Assembly: GCA_002428735.1 (NCBI GenBank)
Contig: DIXO01000068.1
Span: forward strand, 1 to 54,290
Direction of reading: 5' to 3'
DNA: 54,290 bases
Source of the DNA: Syntrophaceae bacterium UBA6078
GTDB lineage: Bacteria > Desulfobacterota > Syntrophia > Syntrophales > UBA2210
A program made the translations under genes and the position numbers. Shown one piece after another: positions 52,262 through 54,290 of this stretch. Numbering within the stretch: the stretch's first letter is position 1; every line of letters begins with the position of its first letter. Under the pieces are notes generated by a model. The model made no database searches and was not told where the DNA came from. It saw nothing but the letters and a program-made list of their open reading frames with translations.

Positions 52262-53419
52262 TTATCTCAAGAGACCGGCTGCTATGAGTTTATCCCACCA
52301 GAACTGTCCCCATTCAGGGGTGTCCAAAGATATCTTCTTCTCTTTGGCTTCTTTTTGAGCTACTTTCCAGAGGGCCATCCTCTTCTTCTCGTTGTCAAGC
52401 TGGGTTTGCTGGAATGTTTCATGCTTATCGGTCCAGACTCCCTTTTCCTTCAAAAGTTTCACCACGCCCGCATGATACGGGTAGTAGCATCCTGAAATAT
52501 CAGCCAGAGTCTCATGGTTCCAACCGGGGAGCTCGGCATGGACATTCTTGTAAATATCATAGCCTTCCCACATGGCCTTGGCGTATTCATAGACCGTATC
52601 GGCGGGGGTATTATCCCAGCACCAGATATTGTACGGATAGACCATCGCGTGGAAGGGAGGATGCCCTGTATCTTTCCCGGCATAACGGGTTACAAGCGCC
52701 TTGGCAGCCCAGGGACTGAATGCCCAAAGCCGCTTCCATCCTTCCTCATTCTTGATATCAAGATCGAACCAGTGAATTCCGTGATTGCTTGCGGCTGTTT
52801 CCATCGGAGCAGATCCGGTCGTCCCGAACTGGTATATATCAACAGCTCCTTCTGTCACCGCCTTGGCAGCGGCCCCGTGGGAGGGGAAACTTACCGTTCT
52901 GAAATCACCCTTATCGAGATACAATCCGCCAAAAGCAAGGGGACCGAGAACGTTATTGGTGCAGGTTGCGGAACCTGGGACCACGGCTGCCCGCTTTCCC
53001 TTCATATCGGCAATTGTTTTGATGCCTGAATCGGCTCTTGTATAGACTCCGACGAACAGATTGCCTCCACGCCATGCCATCCTGATCGGTTGCGGTCCCC
53101 AAACCGATCCGGCAAAGTCACCGGTGCCATGCGAAACGAACCATCCCGTTGCTCCGGTGACAATGGTAAATTCGACTTCGCCGGCCCGCATGGGAAGAAC
53201 CCTTCCCACATCAGTGCCCGCGGGGATAACATTTGTTTTTATGCCTGCTACTTTTTGAACAGCCTCGGCAATACCCGCGGAAAAGATGTACGCCTGCGAT
53301 CCTACCCCATAGGCAGTGATACTGACTTCCTTCGGTTTTGCCGCCAGTGCTGACGAGCCCGCCACCACAAAAAGAAAGCATACCGAAAGCGCAACGATAC
53401 CCAAAATCTTCTTCCTCAT
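52262..53419 (-). CDS. TAXI-family TRAP transporter solute-binding protein
   Basis: 385 residues. A Sec signal peptide (MRKKILGIVALSVCFLFVVAG, cleaved near ALA-AK) is followed by the TAXI fold: VSITAYGVGSQAYIFSAGIAEAVQKVAGIKTNVIPAGTDVGRVLPMRAGEVEFTI and IADMKGKRAAVVPGSATCTNNVLGPL. At about 385 residues it is longer than the usual 320, with a C-terminal extension (LKEKGVWTDKHETFQQTQLDNEKKRMALWKVAQKEA) seen in some Desulfobacterota. The ligand is likely an organic acid related to the AbfD pathway, by context. AGGAGG precedes the start. Confidence 0.92.
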   Translation of the reverse strand: MRKKILGIVALSVCFLFVVAGSSALAAKPKEVSITAYGVGSQAYIFSAGIAEAVQKVAGIKTNVIPAGTDVGRVLPMRAGEVEFTIVTGATGWFVSHGTGDFAGSVWGPQPIRMAWRGGNLFVGVYTRADSGIKTIADMKGKRAAVVPGSATCTNNVLGPLAFGGLYLDKGDFRTVSFPSHGAAAKAVTEGAVDIYQFGTTGSAPMETAASNHGIHWFDLDIKNEEGWKRLWAFSPWAAKALVTRYAGKDTGHPPFHAMVYPYNIWCWDNTPADTVYEYAKAMWEGYDIYKNVHAELPGWNHETLADISGCYYPYHAGVVKLLKEKGVWTDKHETFQQTQLDNEKKRMALWKVAQKEAKEKKISLDTPEWGQFWWDKLIAAGLLR

Positions 53420-53588
53420 AGTTCTTACCTCCTGTGTGTTGTTTACCTGGTTTATGTTATCGCCTCATGCCATACGAGTTACATCGTGCAATTACCCTGT
53501 TATTGATGCACCAAGTCAGAAGACGGACGAATCACGATACCGATACCGATACTGCCTGCCCCGTTGATTATTAATCAGAAAAATTTAC
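53420..53588 (-). promoter_or_regulatory. Region between the XRE-cupin and TAXI genes
   Basis: Contains the palindrome TGATTATTAATCA (53565-53577) just after the regulator stop and three tandem copies of CGATAC (53535-53552). Either could be an operator for the XRE-cupin protein. No convincing -10/-35 pair was found. Confidence 0.35.
53535..53552. repeat. Three tandem CGATAC hexamers
   Basis: Uninterrupted 6-bp units at 53535-53540, 53541-53546 and 53547-53552, upstream of the TAXI gene. May be phase-variable spacing or a repeated binding half-site. Confidence 0.6.
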
Positions 53589-54173
53589 CTACTCTGCATT
53601 TTGCCTTTTCTGTGCCGGCAAGGTGGCCACCATGAGCATTTTTACCGGTTTACCGCCAAGACTTTTTCCGTAATGTTCCACACTGCTGTCAAAATAGACA
53701 CAATCTCCCGCCCTCAGGATGTATGATTCCTGGCCATAGTGAAACTCCGTCACGCCTTCCAGAATATACAGCATTTCCTCCCCCTCATGCTTGAACATGA
53801 CGGGTTTCCATTGCGGATCGGCGGGCCGGGTGAGTATGTATGCATCCATGCTTTTATTTTTATACTTGTACGCAAGGGATTCGTAATGATAGCCAAACAT
53901 GGTTCCCGGGTGGGCCATTGCAAGGCGCTCATCTTTTCTCACAATTGAGATGGAGGCGTTTTCCTCGGTCTCACCGAAAATATCGGAAATACGAGTATCG
54001 AGCGCCTGAGCAATCGTGAGGAGCGTCGCAACGGGAGGGACCTTCCTGTCATTTTCAAGGAGTGACAAATAGCCCTTGGTCAAATGCGTTTTCTGGGCCA
54101 GTGTTTCCAGGGTCATCCCCTTCAACTTACGAATCTCTCTGATCTTAGCCCCAATTTTTTTCTCACGGACCAT
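53589..54173 (-). CDS. XRE-family regulator with C-terminal cupin domain
   Basis: 194 residues. HTH_XRE at about 7-62 (IGAKIREIRKLKGMTLETLAQKTHLTKGYLSLLENDRKVPPVATLLTIAQAL) and a cupin_2 sensor domain at about 110-185 (KPVMFKHEGEEMLYILEGVTEFHYGQESYILRAGDCVYFDSSVEHYGKSL) with HxGEE and a later His that can bind a metal or ligand. This architecture controls adjacent catabolic or transport genes, often responding to their substrate. It lies first in the minus-strand unit, upstream of the TAXI gene, and probably regulates it. Confidence 0.93.
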   Translation of the reverse strand: MVREKKIGAKIREIRKLKGMTLETLAQKTHLTKGYLSLLENDRKVPPVATLLTIAQALDTRISDIFGETEENASISIVRKDERLAMAHPGTMFGYHYESLAYKYKNKSMDAYILTRPADPQWKPVMFKHEGEEMLYILEGVTEFHYGQESYILRAGDCVYFDSSVEHYGKSLGGKPVKMLMVATLPAQKRQNAE

Positions 54174-54199
54174 ACAAAGAACCTATTTTGCATGAGACA

Positions 54200-54229
54200 G
54201 ATATATGATGGGCAACTTTTACAATTCAA
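54200..54229 (-). promoter_or_regulatory. Possible promoter of the XRE-cupin gene
   Basis: On the minus strand TTGAAT (54229-54224), 18 nt, TATATC (54205-54200). Start near 54193, about 20 nt before the ATG at 54173. Confidence 0.35.
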
Positions 54230-54290
54230 CCCACACGGGTCCTTTCCCTCCCGATCCATAAAACATTTAACTGGGGTATCCATATGACTA

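Overview
The window looks like chromosome from an anaerobic Desulfobacterota bacterium (old Deltaproteobacteria), most like the Syntrophales/Syntrophobacterales. This is an inference from gene content: a selenocysteine-encoded SelD, split glyQ/glyS, tgt-yajC-secD-secF order, PAS-rich c-di-GMP enzymes, TRAP-TAXI transport, and a 4-hydroxybutyryl-CoA dehydratase homologue. Composition is moderately GC-rich except for one AT-rich island at 42.8-43.8 kb.

Layout. 0.2-4.3 kb: a small exported AMIN-like protein; selD read through an in-frame UGA on the minus strand, divergent from a LysR regulator; then thrC. 4.3-13.5 kb: signalling, with a PAS-PAS-HD-GYP phosphodiesterase, an oligopeptide-type binding lipoprotein, a receiver-PAS-GGDEF cyclase, a large TPR lipoprotein and a sigma54 response regulator. 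13.7-17.7 kb: hydantoinase-A-like protein, histone-deacetylase-like hydrolase, mazG and DUF2065. 17.8-24.3 kb: queA, tgt, yajC, secD, secF, DUF456 and lepB. 24.3-27.3 kb: pyrR-pyrB-pyrC behind a leader that holds a terminator and a 41-codon ORF running through it. 27.5-32.7 kb: mgtE, recO, glyQ, glyS. 32.7-40.6 kb: a tightly packed aromatic operon (aroF, aroB, pheA, aroD, aroE, aroA, aroK, aroC) preceded by a leader peptide with seven aromatic codons in eight and a set of competing RNA hairpins. 40.7-47.1 kb: a MarR regulator, a nucleoside phosphorylase, two group II intron remnants flanking an AT-rich CoiA-like gene, a DUF188 protein and an ABC-F ATPase. 47.4-54.2 kb: a minus-strand catabolic unit of XRE-cupin regulator, TAXI binding protein, fused TRAP permease, AbfD-like dehydratase and 3-hydroxyacyl-CoA dehydrogenase.

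How it works together. The aro operon encodes all seven steps to chorismate plus prephenate dehydratase, and its leader appears to be a ribosome-mediated attenuator sensing Tyr, Trp and Phe together. The pyr operon has a pyrBI-like leader arrangement. The HD-GYP and GGDEF proteins share a very similar PAS domain, which suggests one stimulus is wired to both breakdown and synthesis of c-di-GMP. The last cluster couples TRAP uptake of a carboxylate to the crotonyl-CoA/3-hydroxybutyryl-CoA steps of 4-hydroxybutyrate-type fermentation.

The strongest candidates for something undescribed are the all-aromatic attenuator in front of a complete shikimate operon, the pyrR leader ORF, and the intron-flanked CoiA-like island.
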